In this document: positions 43,325 to 56,682 of the stretch, piece after piece
Numbering within the stretch: the stretch's first letter is position 1
How the letters are laid out: every line of letters starts with the position of its first letter
Assembly (NCBI GenBank): GCA_963555705.1
Contig: OY743189.1
Span: 8,511,501-8,575,500, forward strand
Direction: 5' to 3'
Length of the DNA: 64,000 nt
Source of the DNA: Ligustrum vulgare
Lineage: Eukaryota > Streptophyta > Magnoliopsida > Lamiales > Oleaceae
Notes under the pieces: model-generated
Database searches by the model: none
Told to the model about the DNA's origin: nothing
The model's input: only the letters and a program-made list of their open reading frames with translations
Program-made: the position numbers and the translations under genes

Positions 43325-44696
43325 TGATAAGTGTGTTTTATACACTTATTTATGTGTCTAAAGTAGAATTTTATATATTCTTTAGAGAATATTCGCTACT
43401 CATTTAGTTCTTATTTGTTTATATTTCAGAAAACAACCCAAAGTTGAGGAATGAAGCAAATGCTAAAGAATTAGATGATTTTTGGAGCTAAATTATGGTC
43501 ATGAAGAAGTGCAAGGAACCAATTGAGGAGAACAAGGAAAAAAGAGAAGAAATCAGGAATATAGGGACCAAATTATCACAATTGGAAGTCAGAGGACCTA
43601 GATGCAAATAAGGAATGAGGACCAACTTAAACAAGAACAAAAGAAGAAAATTGCATCCCAGTCGTTAAGCCATGTGACCACGTAAGGTTCTACTGCATGA
43701 CTGCGCGATCACTTCTAAAATTACTAGTTTCGAAATCACTGAATTGCACAACCACGAGAATTTACATTGCGCGGCCACGCACCTTTTCGAGTGGGCCAAT
43801 TGCTGGGATTTTTGCATAGAATTCAACAGATTTTTCATTCCTTTGACCTAGGTTTCGACTAAACCTATAAATAGCTAATGTCTTGCACATTTTTTGGGTT
43901 CCCCACTTGTGATACTTCATGCCAAAACGTTGTTCAATTAAAGAGGGATCCACACAAAGCCAAAAGTAGATTGAAGATACAAGAGCAAGAAGATGAACCT
44001 GGTGACCTCTTTTCATTATTCTTGTAATTTATTTTTATTCATGTATCTAGGCTGAACGTTAGGTGTTGAAATTGTGATGAAGCTTTAAATTCTTGATTCT
44101 ATGTTTTGACTATTCGTTTAATTTATATAATTCATGGGTTTGAGTAATTAAATTGTGCTTTTAATCTTATTTAAATTTTTGGCCAATTTTTGTATAACTA
44201 TTTTGGCTTTTCTTATATCGAGAGAGTAGAAAAATGTTATTCATAGCCCCTATACCTTGTGTTATCCTTTAAATTGTTCATGAAATTTAAATGCTTTTCT
44301 AGTATTTAATTTTTCATAGAGATATAGTCGGGTTACATTTTAGAAAAAGATTTTTAATGCATCCTTTGAGAGAGACTTAAATAATATTAGGAACACGAAT
44401 TTTCGAAATCCCATGAATTGTAGTTAAACAATTAAGTCAAAATATAGATGATAGAGTTAAAGTAGATTCTCAATTCTAACCGTCTTGTTAAATTTATTTT
44501 TATTAAAATCAAATCTTTACCCTTTTTTAGTTTAATTCTTAGTTTAGATTTATTAAAACCATTCTCAATTGATTTCCTTATTATAGTTATGGAATTTAAT
44601 CTAGAATACAATTTACTCAATCCATGTGGGATCAATATTTGGACTTAAAAGTCCACTTTATTACTTGTGTGATCCCTACACTTGCGGTAGGAAACA
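43325..44696 (+). repeat. Athila-like LTR A
   Basis: TGATAAGTGTGTTTTATACA...GGTAGGAAACA. TATA-like CCTATAAATAGC at about 43865, GC-rich modules at 43669-43711 and 43744-43783. A PBS-like TGGTACTATTGCCGGTAA (44703-44720) follows, so it is a left LTR. More diverged from LTRs B, C and D than these are from each other. Confidence 0.8.
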
Positions 44697-44867
44697 AGTT
44701 TTTGGTACTATTGCCGGTAATTGTAGTTTAAATAAATTTTTAAATTGTGTTCACTGATTCAGATAATATACCATTTTTTTTCTTTTAGTTTAGTTTAGTA
44801 TTTTTAGTAATACTTAGTTTTAGTTAGTTCATTGGTCTTTTTTTCTTCTCAACATTATGTATACATA

Positions 44868-46784
44868 GTTCGAGACACGATGATCTTACTAAAGCTGATC
44901 TGGAAATCGAACGCACATTACATTGTAAATTGAGGGAAGTAAGAGAATTAGATAATCAAAAACAAAAAGTGATGACAAACAATAATCAGGCATTACCTGG
45001 TATTGAGCATTTCGATGAAGATGACATGCTGGTTGGTGACTTTAGGACACCTCAGGTAGTTCAAAGTCAATCCAGTATTGTAGATCCACCTTTTGGGTTG
45101 GTGATGTAGGGGCACCTATAAATAATTGTCAAACGATTTCTTCACAAATAACACGAATTTTCACTCTCAAGAAAATACACGATTTATTTCTCAAATTCAA
45201 AAATTCCCTATAAAGGAATAAGACAGTCTTAAATAAAGAAAACCTAATGGGCCATGAATCCCTAAACGGGCTAGGCTTACAACGACACTAAACGAAAACA
45301 CAAAAATAGCAAATAAAGATAAACTTACAATTTTAACTTTCTAAACGACATCAAATCGCTAAAATCCGTTATACGTCACAGCAAAGCGATAATTATTGTC
45401 CGGCTCATCGAGACCTTTTTGAAAAGTACTTTTGAGCCCAAAACGGACACTGTATGACAAAGTTATGATCATTTGAACATGCGAAGCCCAACACCTCACG
45501 CTTGTCGATCCCAACGGTCCAAGAATGTTAGGGCTTGGTCCTGCACACCATCAGCTGGCTAACTTCCAATTGAAAACCAACGTTATAAACCTGTTCCAAA
45601 ATGGGTAGCAATTCCATGGAAGACCTAATGAAAACCCACATACACATGTTTCAAAAATTTTGGACATTTGTGAACACTTCAAATACCAGGGTGTGTTAGA
45701 TGACTTAATTGGATTCAAGTTATTTCTATATACTCTATAGGAAAAATCAGTTCATTGGCTAGATTCTCGTCCTACTTCAAGTATCACTACTTGGAATGAC
45801 TTAGTTCATAAGTTTTGAACTAAATTTATGCCTCCAAGAAAGGTTGCCAAGCTAAGACATGAAATTATAATGTTCCAGCAACAGGATGCTAAATCTTTCG
45901 ATGACACTTAGAACAACTTCAAAAGCATGATCAGGAAGTGCCCAAATCATAGAATCAATAGAGGTGATCAAGTAAAATTCTTCTATGAAGGGCTATTTTC
46001 TCATTTTAAGAGCATGGTCGACTCTTCATCGAATGGAGCATTGACTACCAAAACAATTGGCCAAGCATTGGAACTATTTGAGAGGATTGCAAATACAAAT
46101 GTAATGTGGGGTTCTGACAGGGTGGTCCAAAAGAAATCAATAGTGGTGTATGAGGTAGATGCCTACATTGTAATATCAGAGGTAGAAAGCATAGCACTAG
46201 TGAACCATTTAGCGAAAACTGCTAAGGTAAGCTGTGATGAATGTGGTGCAAATCACGCGACCACAGATTGTCCCATTCTGGAATATCTAGTGTAGTAGGT
46301 AGACTATGCAGGGGGTCATCATTAGAATAATCCATATTCTAATACATAAACCAAGGTTGGCATATCACCCCAATTTTATGTGGAAGGATCACAGTGCTAG
46401 ACTATTAGTGCCTCAATATCAAAATAAGGAGAAAAAGCCTAAGCTAGAACACATAGTGTTGAAGCTCATGGAAAAGAAAGACCTGTTTATGGGGCAGATA
46501 AATCAGTACATGGCTAAGACATATTAGTTCATACCAAAAATAGAACAATTAATGTAGAAAAATTTAGATGGTCTTGTAAAGTAATCAGGCCTCAATAAAG
46601 AATTTGGAGACTCGGGTGGGACAAATATCACAGGTATTGAAAAATAGGACACCTGAAAAACTATCTGGTGATATAGAGACTAACCTAAAGGATCAGGTTA
46701 TGGCAATTGATGTTGTAGAAGAAGGAAGGGATTATGTTCCTGGTAGGATTAGTTTTGCTCTATGTGACAGGGTCTATGTACCGC
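44868..46784 (+). pseudogene. gag: Athila-like gag A (broken, split by a solo LTR)
   Basis: The N-terminal run (44868-45104) reads HDDLTKADLEIERTLHCK and ends VDPPFGLVM. After an insertion, the core resumes near 45551: NFQLKTNVINLFQN, ENPHTHVSKILDICEHF, WNDLVHKF and KVAKLRHEIIMFQQQD. The open run 45927-46295 holds CPNHRINRGDQVKFFYEGL and an intact zinc knuckle CDECGANHATTDC. The C-terminal part (46604-46784) reads LETRVGQISQVLKNR in a Met-extended frame, typical of Athila gag ends. In-frame stops occur in the core. LTR B follows where protease should be. Confidence 0.8.
45105..45550 (-). mobile_element. Solo LTR (reverse) inside gag A
   Basis: On the minus strand it runs TGGTGTGCAGGACC...GTGCCCCTACA, about 446 bp, non-coding. 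Gag similarity is lost at its left edge and resumes at its right edge. No clear TSD was found, so the exact ends are uncertain. Confidence 0.5.
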
Positions 46785-48284
46785 TCATAACTGTGTTTTA
46801 TACACTTATTTATATATATGAATTAGAATTATTTATTATCTTTTTAAAATAAAGTCTACATAATTGTTGTTATTTGTTTATATTCTAGGAAATATCCCAA
46901 AATCGAGTGAGTTACGCAATTGAAGCAAATAATATGCAATTGGGTGATAATTGGGGTTAAAAGGGACAAATGGATGAAGATCATGTTAATTGGGATTCAC
47001 TAAGAGGTGCAAAGTGCTACAGGTCAAAGTTGGATGCAGCAATTGAAGATGAAGAAAAGTTGGAATAGAGATTTGAAAGTATGGGGACCGATTTGCAGCA
47101 ATTCGAAGATGAATGACTTGTGGATAGTTAAAAATTGGGGACCCACTTAAACAATTCTGAAAGATGAAAAGTAGCTGAAAGATTAGTCTGCGCGGCCACG
47201 GACTCTCAATCTGGTGTCCACGCGAGATTTCTCAAATTAAAAAAACCAATTTTCACTTACACATGTGGCCACCACTTCTTCAACTGCAGGGCCGCACATT
47301 TGTCCAACCCAGCGTGAAAACAGGCCCATACGCGATTTCTTGTGTCAATTTCCTAGGTTTCTTCAAAAACCTATATATACTATCACTCATTCGCGTCTTA
47401 AGGACCTTTGCACATCCTATTCCACAAATAATTCTTTGTTCTATTATTCAATTCTCGGGAGACAAAAATCAAGGCAAAGGAAGAGGATTGAAGATTGTCA
47501 ACGTGAAAGAATTTCTTGGTGTAAGAGTTTCTTTTATCTTTGTTAATCAGATATGCTCAACATGTGTATATTTTATTACTACGTTTTTAGTTATTTTGTG
47601 ATGAGTAGCTAAATCATTAGTTTAGATATTCGATGTAGCATAAGTTTTACGCTATTAATTTCATAAATTGAGTTTTACATATAATTTGCATGTGTTGATT
47701 TTATTTTCATGTTTAATGCATGATGAATTGATTACTTGTTCATGATTTCATGAGTGTTTTCATAATATAAGAGGTGAGCTAGCACTTAGATCTATGAATA
47801 AAATCCATTACTTTGATAAACAATAGAGATAAACGTTTATTAGTATTGCGACTGCTATATGAATTGTTGTGTTCCATACACTAGTCATTATGACCTATTG
47901 CCTAGAAACACGATCGACTAATTAGGTAGAATTGATTTCAACTTGAAAGAGGAATTTCATATGCATAAGTGAATTCGGTCAAGCACATAGGTAGGAGCAA
48001 AACTTTATGATTGGAATCAATAGTATTGACTTACGTGAAATCGAATGTCCCAACACCTTTAAACATCACTAAATAAAATCATAACTTGAATTCTTTTAAC
48101 TAGTATTATTCATTTTAGTTTGTTAGTTTATTTTATTCAAAACTTCAAAATCACATCAATTGCTCTCATTCCGATTAAGGTAAATAGTTTAGAACATAAA
48201 TTTACACAATCTTCGTGGATCGATATCCAGCCTCTAAGTCCACTTTATTACTTGTGCGACCCATACACTTGCGGTTAGCAAACA
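46785..48284 (+). repeat. Athila-like LTR B
   Basis: TCATAACTGTGTTTTATACA...GGTTAGCAAACA. TATATATACT box at about 47372, GC-rich modules 47189-47225 and 47262-47299. Very similar to LTRs C and D (shared CAAGGCAAAGGAAGAGGATTG, GAATTTCTTGGT). The site after it (AGTTATTTTGACTTTTGG) is a poor PBS. ORFs at 47263-47601 are LTR sequence. Confidence 0.8.
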
Positions 48285-48689
48285 AGTTATTTTGACTTTT
48301 GGTTACCCATCACAATTCTAAACCCCCTTTTGTTTAGTTATCTGTCAAGGCATGTTTGATTCTATCATTGGCTTGCAAGGAACAATCTCTACCTGGATTA
48401 TGAAGACATGCTTGGAGAATATCCAAGCTATGAATTTTGCTACATAATACATTGCAATGGAGATTGCTTAATTCCAGGGAATAGTTTGATCATGCTGAAA
48501 CTCCAAGTGTTTAGATAATAACTGAAATGCCAACAATATGCAATTGACACGTTGGATGCAAGTCGCATGCTCTTTGATGAGTGTGTATCGAATGATTGGG
48601 ATGAGGACATCGCTCTTTTGGGGTTGGTCCTCCACTGTGGAGTGAAAGGGGAATCGTAAAATACTATCAGAAGCTAGACAGAAGATGAT
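48285..48689 (+). other. Athila-like internal remnant
   Basis: Short decayed coding traces (about 48390-48480: YEDMLGEYPSYEF) with stops. No domain recognised. Confidence 0.4.
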
Positions 48690-49136
48690 ATGCTTGTAGG
48701 AGATGCCATGTATTGGGATGAATTCCAAAAGTGGGAGTATAATCTACTCGAGAGAATTAACCAGAAAAACTTGTCATTGCCAGTGGAGTTTTGGGAAGGT
48801 CCGGCCATTCAATCCAAGGATGAGTCTACTATTGAAGAAACAAGTGAAGAAAATGTAAAATCAATCACAATAGAGCTAAATGAACATGTGGCCATCATTG
48901 AGGACAAAATCACCCTACATTGTTTTGACTTCATTGATTTCCAAGATATTGATTTTGTGATTAAACTCGATAAGGAAGTGGAAGTCTTCATAGTTGAATT
49001 TGAATTGGATGAAAATGACATGTTCTATAATATGGAGGGAGGCAATTTCAAGTTTCGGAGAGTAAATGAGGAGTGGAACAAATCCAAACGAAAGAAGATG
49101 GGAAAGGCATTCAAATATTTCTTTAGATGCCCATGA
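48690..49136 (+). CDS. 148-codon acidic ORF in Athila-like element, function unknown
   Basis: Uninterrupted from ATG to TGA. Very acidic in the middle (TIEETSEENVKS, FIVEFELDENDMF), with alternating hydrophobic/acidic text, and a basic end EEWNKSKRKKMGKAFKYFFRC. Good codon structure. It lies just before the CTTGTTGGAAGGCAACCCA box (49176-49194), in the place where the other copy has the protease tail (14230-14340). No domain is recognised: not gag, RT or integrase. Could be a pol spacer or element-specific protein. May be non-functional despite being open. Confidence 0.5.
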   Translation: MLVGDAMYWDEFQKWEYNLLERINQKNLSLPVEFWEGPAIQSKDESTIEETSEENVKSITIELNEHVAIIEDKITLHCFDFIDFQDIDFVIKLDKEVEVFIVEFELDENDMFYNMEGGNFKFRRVNEEWNKSKRKKMGKAFKYFFRCP

Positions 49137-50059
49137 GTTTGCAAAAGAGTCAAGCTTTAGAATTAAAATGGAGTGCTTGTTGGAAGGCAACCCAACATTC
49201 TATCCTTTATCTGTTATGTTTTCGTATTTGTTTTACTATTAGTTTTGAATTTTTATTGCATTAGTATTTATAACTTTATTTTAACATTTGTAAGTTATTG
49301 ATTAGCATGACATTTTAGGCACCACATTGAATAGTTGATAAGTTAATAACCCTAGTTTGAGTATGTCCATCATGATGATCATCAATTTCTGGCCTAAAAT
49401 ATTGAGTCATAGTTTGATGCATATTGAGCTTGCATAACATAATCATTCCATGGAAATTTTGATCCACACTGCATGCTTGAATTGCAAGTCTTAGATCATA
49501 AACATAAAGCATGACATGTTAGTTTAAGACATGAACAAAGTATAGGTAGTTAAGTGCAAGAATCACGAGGTGTTTTGGGGTCGAAAATCGAGTTTGAAAT
49601 TCAAAAGTCAAAGATTTTTGGTTTCAGCCGAGTAATTACGCAGCCACGACCTATCAAAGCAAGTGGCTGCGCATTGAACAGTAAATTAACAGAGCGCCCA
49701 GATTTCAACTACGCGGCCACCAGATTCTCTTCTGTGCGGCCGCGCAGTTGACTGGAGCTCAATTTCGACAGTTTTTAAACATAAGCTAAAGATGTTCAAA
49801 AATCATGACTTAAAACATGAATTCTCTCCCCAAAACTCACCTCCACTTCTTGTACCACCTATATTGCACATTCTCACATGGAATTGAGTAGCATAAACAT
49901 TCACACCACATTAAAATTCTCTCAACAGTATGAATTTCTTCATTCACTTGGAAAAGTTGCAAAATTTAAGGGTTCTTCATACTTATGTGAAGCATGGGCT
50001 AAGCTAGAGATTGGTGTATATGATGTTCTTGAATGGGAAAATTACACAAAATCATACAT

Positions 50060-52470
50060 TTAGATTTAAAATTTTTAAAATCGGGTAATTATAAAAAATT
50101 TTACTAAATCAATTATTAGCTTACTAAACCCAAACCAAACCATAACTAATCCACTTCTCTTTCTCTCTTCATGCAAGCAATTCTTCCTCTCACTTCGAGA
50201 GTCTTCTTCTCCATTTTTAGAGTCTTCCACATCGACTTGGCGGTTCTTCTTCCCTCAAAACCTCAAAAACCTAAAACAAATTGATTCCACTACACTTGTT
50301 TTTTCAATGAATTTTTCCCGTAAGTCAACTAAATTGGGATTATATTATCCCAGATCAAGTGTTTTTTTTCAATTTGTGAACCCCCATTAGTGCGTTGATG
50401 TCAATCACGTTATCAATCATCTTAAGGAAAAGTTAAAGATGAATGAAAAAAACCATTTGAGATATTATGGATTTTCTACTTGACCAATCAATACATTTAT
50501 CCTTAATCTTCAATCATTAAATTGGTTCACCAGAGATTATAGGTTGTTTGTTGGTGACTTAAATTGATCTTCAATCATTCAATTGGTTCATCCGAGATTT
50601 AATAAAATAGTTTCCACTACATTTGGGTGATTTTCCCTTAATTTATTACCTCTCTCAAATTGTTTGGTTTCTTCTTTGGATGAGATAGTTGTGGTGGTGG
50701 TGTTGAGATGGTGCTAGTGCTTGTTGAGATGGCAGGGATGGTGGTGGGGTTGAGATGGTAATACAAATTACGAATTATACTATTATTTTACGAATTCATT
50801 AGTTACAATTACATAATTGAAATAAAGGTATTTTACGAATTCATTAGTTACAATTACATAATTGAAATAAAGGTTAGAATAACTGTATTGTATTGTAGAA
50901 TTGAAATAAAGGTTAGAATAACTGTATTGTATTGTAGAATTGAAATAAAGGTTAGAATAACTGTATTGTATTATAGAATGAAATTAAGATACAATTTGAG
51001 TTGTAATTAAATCTATCATGATTTACAAATTCAATAGTTACAAATGTAATTAATTACAAAACTGAAATAAAGTGTAATTAATTACAAAATTGAAATAAAG
51101 TTACAACTAATTCAACTAATTTAAAAAAAAAATGAAATTTCAAGGAAATTGTAATATGTAACTAAATTACAATTGTAATTAATTAAAAACTGTAATTAAT
51201 GTAATTAATTACAATTTTTAACTAATTCAATTAATTTTAAAAGCAAAATGAAATTAGTTACAAAATTGAAATTAAGTTTTACAAATGGATTAAAAAAATA
51301 TAATTACTTTATAATTGTAATTAATTACAAATTTTAATTCATCGTAGAATTTAATTACGTTACAATCTAGTTATGTTACAGTGTAATTAATTATAATTTG
51401 TAACTAATTCAATTAATTTTACAAGAAAAATGAACTTTTAGTGACTTGTAATATACAATAGAAATTTATTGAGTTACAATTAATTAGAAAATAGCCATTT
51501 GTTAAAGATACAAAGAAAAAAACATTAGAATTGATATATGGGATATCCAGATCCTCATATATCCACACTTATCCCCATATATGGGGATATATCGGCATAA
51601 ATCCCCAGGGTTACGTCCTTCTATTTTTCCTTTTTTATCCTTTTTTCAAGTGTCAACATGCTCTCTTCTTCTTCCTTGAATTCACAGTTGGCTTTAATCT
51701 GTTTTGAATACGTGTATAGTACTTCTAGAATATTTTTTCACAGATGTGATTTTGATTACAGAGATTTTCATATTTGTTATATACTTCAAATTTTAACTCC
51801 CTTTATTTGAAATTCCAGAAAGAAGAAGCAACGGAAGAACCAAAAAAGGCTTCCCTCTGTTTCACACAAAAACGAACAACAATCTTCTTTTGGCAATTGT
51901 GAGAGTTCATATTTGATCACTTCTGAAAATGGGCTCAAAAAACGATCACTTTCTGCCTCCATTCACATGCATTCAAGGTCAAAATCATTTTTTTTCACCC
52001 TATCCATCAATGGCTTGACAACCACCTCCACCGCCATTGCCGCCGCTGCCACTATCTTCGCCAACAATAGCTCTGCAACTAACTCTTCCGATACCACTTC
52101 CCCTAAGATCTTAGCTCACAGTCTCCCGTCTTAACATCTCTCTTCTTCCACTTCGACAGCATGATGAAATATCTTTGCGATGCTCTTTTTATTGCTCTCT
52201 CAAGATAGCTTTGTGCTTTGAAAGCGGATCCTCATCTTATATTGTAGGATAGAATACTTGATGTTGAAAATATGTTTATATATTGTTAAAATAGGTGACA
52301 AATTTTGGGCAAAATCAAACTTCCCAAATTTTTATTCCTATTATTTATCAAACATGCACACTAAGTGTTTGATTAAATGCCACAGTGAGTGTTCCATTGA
52401 GTTTTTGTTTTGGATGGTCATCTTAACCACATGTTATACATTGTTTGTGCATCATTCATTCATACTTTAA
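50060..52470. other. Foreign insertion in the 3' region, unknown type
   Basis: Contains tandem repeats (50765-50985), a TTACAATTAATTA-rich part (51000-51490), inverted words around ATATATCCCCATATATGGGG (about 51570), and an open Ser/Thr/Ala-rich run at 51913-52134 (STAIAAAATIFANNSS) without known similarity. TSD and ends were not found. Confidence 0.35.
50765..50990. repeat. Two adjacent short tandem repeats
   Basis: Two units containing ACGAATTCATTAGTTACAAT, then three units of about 42 bp containing GAAATAAAGGTTAGAATAAC and TGTATTGTATTGTAGAATT. Confidence 0.85.
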
Positions 52471-54949
52471 ACAGAACTAAAGCACTCAACTCAAGTGGAG
52501 CACCATTGCATCCATTGCAAGGTCACTGGAAGCACAATGCACCCATTGCACTTGAATTTCAGCTTCTGGTCACAACTTCACCATGAGTTTTCATGACTTA
52601 AGTGAACTCCAAATGTGCTGAATTTTTTTATATGTGGTAGACAAGGAGAAAATTTCTATTTTCCTAGGTGATGTCAGGCCTGAACATTAGTGGTCGACAA
52701 CTTTTCAAAAAAATTTAGAATTTTTCTAAATCCTAGTTTAGGGTGTTTGGTTGATTTCTTTAATTCCTATGCAATCTAGATGCATTCTAATGTTATTTAT
52801 TTTCTCTTGCGTGGAATACAATTTGAAGATGCCTCAGCCGAACATTGACAGCTAGACATGGGTCGAAGCACCAAGGAACATCAAGTAAAGCTTCTAGTAA
52901 TGCTATTACCTCTTCAAACCCGGGAAGAACTTGAACCCTTACCTTTATTTTGATGCTTATTTGTTATATATTTTTCTAAATACATTGAGGGTAATGTATA
53001 CTTCTAGTTTGGTTGGGAGTGGGAATCTCATTCTTTTGCACTTATTCCATTATTTTATTCTTTAACATTTATTTGATTAGCCGGGATATAATTATTTGAA
53101 AAAAAAAGAAGAAAAGAAAAAAAAATTGAAAATTTTTGTTGCTTTATTTATTACCTAGGATATAGTTTGGATAAATTTTATGCTTTAGTAAGAATAATGG
53201 ACAACATGAAAACTTGATCTTTACTGACTAATTATCCATGTTAGATTTTCATATTTTTGCACAGATAGCGATTGTTGAATTACTACTTGTGTAGGAGTGT
53301 GTTTGATATCGATGGGGTATATTTATACACCTTGAACTTAGATCAATAGACACCCCACCTCAAATTAGAACCAAATCGCTAAAAAGTAGTTCGGGGGTGG
53401 AAATGTTAGTATGTGTATTCATTTATTGGTAGAGGGTCTGCGATTCTTGGTTTTGCACGTTTGGTTAAAGAGATTTTGTCAACGAGTATAAACCAGCATG
53501 AGCAAAGGAAAAAAAAAAAAACCTAAATGTCTTATTAGACTCTTCATAGCCTTTTTCACTCGAGTAAGTAAGCTTGTAAAAGTGTTTAAACCCGGTATAC
53601 TAAATTCAACTGAATTGGAAGATATCAGCCTAAAGCTCATTACACGGGTCAATTAGAAAGCTTAATCGAGAGTGGACTTACACATAAGACAACAAAACAT
53701 CTTTAAACTTTTTTTGTCGCCTTTGTGCTCTAAATTCGTCTAGCTTGGGAGTCACCGACCTAAAGCTCATTAAAGGGGTCACGTAGAAAGCAAATAAGAG
53801 AAGTATTGCACAAAGATGGTAGAAGACATGGACTATTAAAAAAAAATTGTCAAAAAAAAAAAAGTTTGATATAAGTTTTGTTGACATGAACCTTGAAAAT
53901 TGAAGGTGGGGAATTGGGGATTGCATACCTGGAACTTTTATGCATGCTTGTATCTGATTATGACCATCTGGTGCAGAAAAATGCATTATATACGTGAACA
54001 ACTGCTACAATTTGAGGGAACCTTGGGAAGTCAAAGAAAAGCAGAATGTAATCATTCATGAGTGATGTAAGGAAAATCATTAGAATATCATAGGATGACT
54101 ACATGGGGTTCGGGCATGCTTGTGCATAATAAGCCGCACCATGTTAAGTATATTCTTGCATAAGTTTGCGTTTGACCTAAGCTATTCACAACCACACTTG
54201 AAAGTCTAAGATTGGATAATTGGAATTATTTTATTGTGTTTTTCAAAGTTCTTTTCTAATGTATGATTTCTATCTCAAATGGTAAACAAGTGACAAACGA
54301 CAAATTTTTTTTTGATTTGCATCTTTGGGTTCTATAGTTTAGTTCTACTTTATTGGGCGAAGAACAATGATTCTAGTTTGGGGATGTTTGATAAGTGTAT
54401 TTTATACACTTATTTATATACCTGAATTAGAATTATTTATTGTCGTTTTAGAATAAAATCTACATAATTATTGTTATTTTTTATATTCCAGGAAATAACC
54501 CAAAATTTAGTGAATTGTGATCTAAAATGGACAAATGGATGATGATCATTTCAACTTGGATTTACTAGAGATGCAAAGTGCTAGAAGTCAAAGTTGGATG
54601 CAACAATTGAAGATGAAGAGAAGTTGGAACAGAGATTTGAAAGTATGGGGACCGATTTGCAGCAATTGGAAGATGAAGGACTTGTGGGCAATTAAAGATT
54701 GGGGACCTACTTAAACAATTCTGAAAGATGAAAAGTCACTAGAAGATTAGCCTGCGCGGCCACGAACTCTCAATCTGGTGGCCGCGCGAGATTTCTCAAA
54801 TTAAGATAACCACTTTTCACTTACATACGTGGCCACAACTTCTTCAACTGCTAAGCCGCGCAGTTGTCCAACCCAGAGCAAAAAAGGCCCATACACGATT
54901 TCTTATGTCAATTTCCTAGGTTTCTTCAACAACCTATATATACTACCTC

Positions 54950-56633
54950 AGTAGCGACCAAGAATTTTTCCATGACTTATTTATAAATATTAATTATTTT
55001 TAAAAAACGTGTCGCTACGACTCTGCCAATTTATTTTAAAAACGTGATCGTCTAGCCAATGAAGTAAAATTAAATTATTTCAAATTTATCTTATTTCGAC
55101 TTTCAAATTTTATTTAAAAGTCTCCCTTTTCATCATTTATCTTTAAGTCCAATTTCAATTTTAAGAAGTTTCCAAATGAATCTTTAATGATAAATTTTAG
55201 TCCAAACTTTAAATATTTAAATCCAAAATATTTTATCTCCAATTTAAATTCATTCTCAAATTTTTATTTATTTTTAAAATCCCCAATTCACATTCATTTT
55301 AATTTGAATCCCAAAATTTCCTCCCCAACTTCCATTTTCATATTCAGCACATTTTTTTCCCCTTCCCCATGATCACTCTTCAATCCATCTCGATCAACCT
55401 CAATTCCCTTGCAGATGGCCACTATTCTGGTCTGAACCAAAATCTGCCATAACTTAACAAAGTTAGAGTCAAAACTAGCATATAATTCACTAGCTAAATC
55501 CTCCCAAATTCACACAATTTTCCTTCCCCATCATCTGCTCAATCACGCTAACCTTGCAACTTCGTTGAATTTTCCTCAATCTTTTCCCTCAATCCAGCCC
55601 TTCTGCATAAACCCAACTCTCCAGAATTTCATCACGTTTTTCTTTTCTTTCTTCCCAGAAATTACCTCCTTCAAGTTTCATTGCTGTCCACTTATGGATG
55701 ATTGTTAATTCCCAAAACTCTTCCCCCTCAATCCGCCATTGCCCCTTGTAAATCCCTTCAATCCCTCCCAATTCATATTCTACCAAAATCAGAAAACCAC
55801 TCACAAGATATATTTCCTTTCCTCTTCATCAATATCACACAACAGGATTTCCATCAACAAACCAGTGTAAGTTCCCAACCAACTATCCACAAAACCTCCA
55901 TCGTCTAAGTTTCAACCACAATCTGTAAACTTAAACCAAACCGAACATATATCTCCGACTCCAATCACGGCCCTGTAACCACCATCGACCTGCCCAAAAT
56001 TCCAACCACCACTTCAATCACCTTCAGAACCAGAACTTCATCCAAGTCTCGAAGGAGCACTACAATCTGTAATATAGAACCACCAAAACCACTGCATTCA
56101 ATCAATCCAACCACCATCACAACCGAACCACACACATTGCACATCAACCATTTTCACAACCGACAGTCACAGTGCCACCACCACGCTGCCAAGCCGCCAC
56201 CTCCATCGCCCACTCGAACCATGAACAACGCACCACACCATCCCAGAGTCCAACCAAAATCGAACCACCACCGCGTCGAAATCGCCACTTCCTCACCCAA
56301 AAGCCACAATCATAGTTCCCCCAAATCAAACCCAAAAGTAAAGAAATAAGTTAGGACATAACTTACCTCGACCCATTTCTGGCCGGATTTCCACCAGCGA
56401 GACTCCCAAATCGCAACCTTCAGGCCCTGCGCTCCTCATGTCGAAACCGCACCAAAAACCACCACAATACTTCTCACCTTTCACACACCCACGCCCATGC
56501 TCCACGCCGCCACAGGACGGCGGTGCAATCGCCGGCCTTCCAGCGACGACCGGACCCCGCAAGAGGGGCGAACTTGTCGCAGCCCTCTCTCGCCTCTCCT
56601 CCCTGTTTCACGCAAATTAGAGAGAGAGATGGG

Positions 56634-56682
<49 letters not shown>

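Larger units (their letters stand above)
49137..54388 (+). other. Athila-like 3' region with a foreign block
   Basis: The box at 49176-49194, GC-rich modules at 49638-49673 and 49711-49747. Similarity to 14400-17414 holds to about 50000 and again from about 52500 to 54388 (GTACATTGAGG-like, AATGTCTTATT, AAACCTG/CGGTA blocks). 50060-52470 has no counterpart and is probably a later insertion. No recognisable gene. Confidence 0.6.

Noticed and set aside
47263..47601. 112-codon ORF as a gene
   Set aside because: Lies within LTR B and has counterparts in LTRs C and D only as LTR sequence with stops or shifts.
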